Below are positions 43,209-43,790 of a DNA stretch of 43,790 nt, one piece after another. A model generated the notes under the pieces. It was given only the letters and a program-made list of their open reading frames with translations. It made no database searches and was not told the DNA's origin. Within the stretch, counting starts at the first letter, position 1. Each line of letters opens with the position of its first letter. A program made the translations under genes and the position numbers. Source of the stretch: Rickettsiales bacterium. GTDB taxonomy: Bacteria > Pseudomonadota > Alphaproteobacteria > UBA8366. The DNA is taken from the NCBI GenBank assembly GCA_002724555.1, contig PBOZ01000025.1:1-43790 (forward strand), read 5' to 3'.

Positions 43209-43790
43209 ATGCGTAATTTAACTTTAGCAATTATCGGCGCCGCCACTGGTTTCGCCATGCTAACGTCCACGGCCAACGCGGCTAGTTGCGGCAAGGTTAC
43301 CATTACGGAGATGAACTGGGCATCATCCCAGATCATCACAGAAGTAGCCAAATTTTTGATGGAGCAAGGTTACGGCTGCAAGGTAGAAAAAGTGCCATCG
43401 GCGACGACCACCGCGGTCGCTTCCCTGGCGGAGAATGGCGAGCCGGATATTGTGACTGAGTTATGGCTGAATTCAACTGGCGATGCTTATTCCAAAATGG
43501 AAAAGGCTGGCAAGGTAGAGCGCCTCGCCGATGTCTTGGCGCCGGGCGGCGTTGAAGGGTGGTGGATCCCCGATTACCTAGCTAAAAAACATCCAGGACT
43601 GAAGACTATCAAGGATGTTCTCGCTAACCCAAATCTGGTCGGTGGCCGGTTCAACAATTGTCCGGATGGATGGGGTTGTCGCATCGTCAATGATAATCTT
43701 GCAAAGGCCTTGAAGATGCGGGCTGCTGGAATGGAAATTTTCAATCATGGTTCTGGTGAAACGCTGGCTACTTCCATTGCCGCCGCCTAC
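43209..43790 (+). CDS. Glycine betaine/proline-type ABC receptor (ProX/OpuAC family), partial
   Basis: A frame from ATG 43209 runs open to the window edge (194 codons). AAGGAG at 43193-43198 gives a strong ribosome site. The first 24 residues are a signal peptide ending ANA/ASC. The mature part opens VTITEMNWASSQIITEVAKF, then has DIVTELWLNSTG near residue 80 and EGWWIPDYL near 118; tryptophan residues of this kind form the aromatic cage for quaternary amines in OpuAC-type receptors. Ligand and the rest of the transporter lie beyond the window. Betaine, choline or a related osmolyte is likely. Confidence 0.85.
   Translation, partial: MRNLTLAIIGAATGFAMLTSTANAASCGKVTITEMNWASSQIITEVAKFLMEQGYGCKVEKVPSATTTAVASLAENGEPDIVTELWLNSTGDAYSKMEKAGKVERLADVLAPGGVEGWWIPDYLAKKHPGLKTIKDVLANPNLVGGRFNNCPDGWGCRIVNDNLAKALKMRAAGMEIFNHGSGETLATSIAAAY

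Noticed and set aside
1-43790. CRISPR arrays, IS elements, tRNA or rRNA genes, integrases, phage genes
   Set aside because: No regularly spaced repeats, transposase or integrase motifs, or cloverleaf patterns were seen by reading both strands and the spacers.

Overview
The window reads as a chromosomal accessory/catabolic region of a proteobacterium, most likely an alphaproteobacterium with a moderate (mid-40s %) GC content and AT-rich intergenic spacers. This rests on the gene families: CoxE-type and CODH/xanthine-dehydrogenase-type molybdenum hydroxylases, a TTT-type (Bug) solute receptor, SuyAB-like sulfo-lyase subunits, a DUF6356 protein and an acetyl-CoA-type MetA. No rRNA, tRNA, IS element, integrase, phage gene or CRISPR array is visible. 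Almost every gene encodes a catabolic enzyme, a solute-binding protein or a one-component regulator.

Layout. 1-221: 3' end of a CoxE-like VWA gene. 628-2259: family-5 periplasmic solute-binding protein. 2403-9184 (+): tightly packed operon of three tandem amidase-signature paralogues, an M81/MlrC metallopeptidase and a threonine-dehydratase-like PLP enzyme. 12582-9181 (-): a MetE-C-terminal-like zinc methyltransferase followed by an orphan CoxL-type molybdenum subunit, convergent with the amidase operon and sharing a CTAG stop palindrome with it. 12990-13824: divergent DUF6356 and Lrp/AsnC genes. 13899-16089: GMC oxidoreductase and a small membrane protein. 19772-16102 (-): a large FAD/4Fe-4S D-2-hydroxyacid dehydrogenase overlapping a GntR/FCD regulator, divergent from an alanine/serine-glyoxylate aminotransferase (19991-21166); a perfect TTGTATACAA dyad lies between them.

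21405-25717: small hypothetical gene, FAH-family hydrolase, and a minus-strand cluster of ABM monooxygenase, SuyA-like and SuyB-like subunits and a Bug-type receptor, which could be a sulfolactate-use module. 25900-32704 (+): metA, then a compact operon of DUF1177, a luciferase-like flavoprotein, a 2Fe-2S subunit and an unusual Mo+FAD fusion subunit with a Cys-rich insertion. 33002-34456 (-): D-aminoacylase-type amidohydrolase. 34572-37087 (+): divergent YrdC-like protein, creatininase-family amidohydrolase and double NIPSNAP protein. 39078-37223 (-): isopropylmalate/tartrate-dehydrogenase-like enzyme and a 2-keto-4-pentenoate-hydratase-like enzyme. 40764-39253 (-): SelO. 41040-41399 (+): DUF3127. 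41932-43011 (+): Acr3 arsenite exporter. 43209-end (+): glycine-betaine-type receptor cut by the window edge.

The genes fit a scavenging lifestyle. Amide, N-acyl, lactam and peptide-like bonds would be opened by the amidases, MlrC, D-aminoacylase and creatininase-like enzymes. N-heterocycles or aldehydes would be oxidised by two molybdenum hydroxylase systems and flavoproteins. The resulting 2-hydroxy and 2-keto acids would be handled by the FAD dehydrogenase, FAH-family enzymes and the SuyAB-like lyase. The most promising undescribed units are the DUF1177-LLM-Mo-hydroxylase operon and the three-amidase/MlrC/PLP operon. Their substrates cannot be read from sequence. All assignments come from reading translated proteins and motifs; no database search was run.
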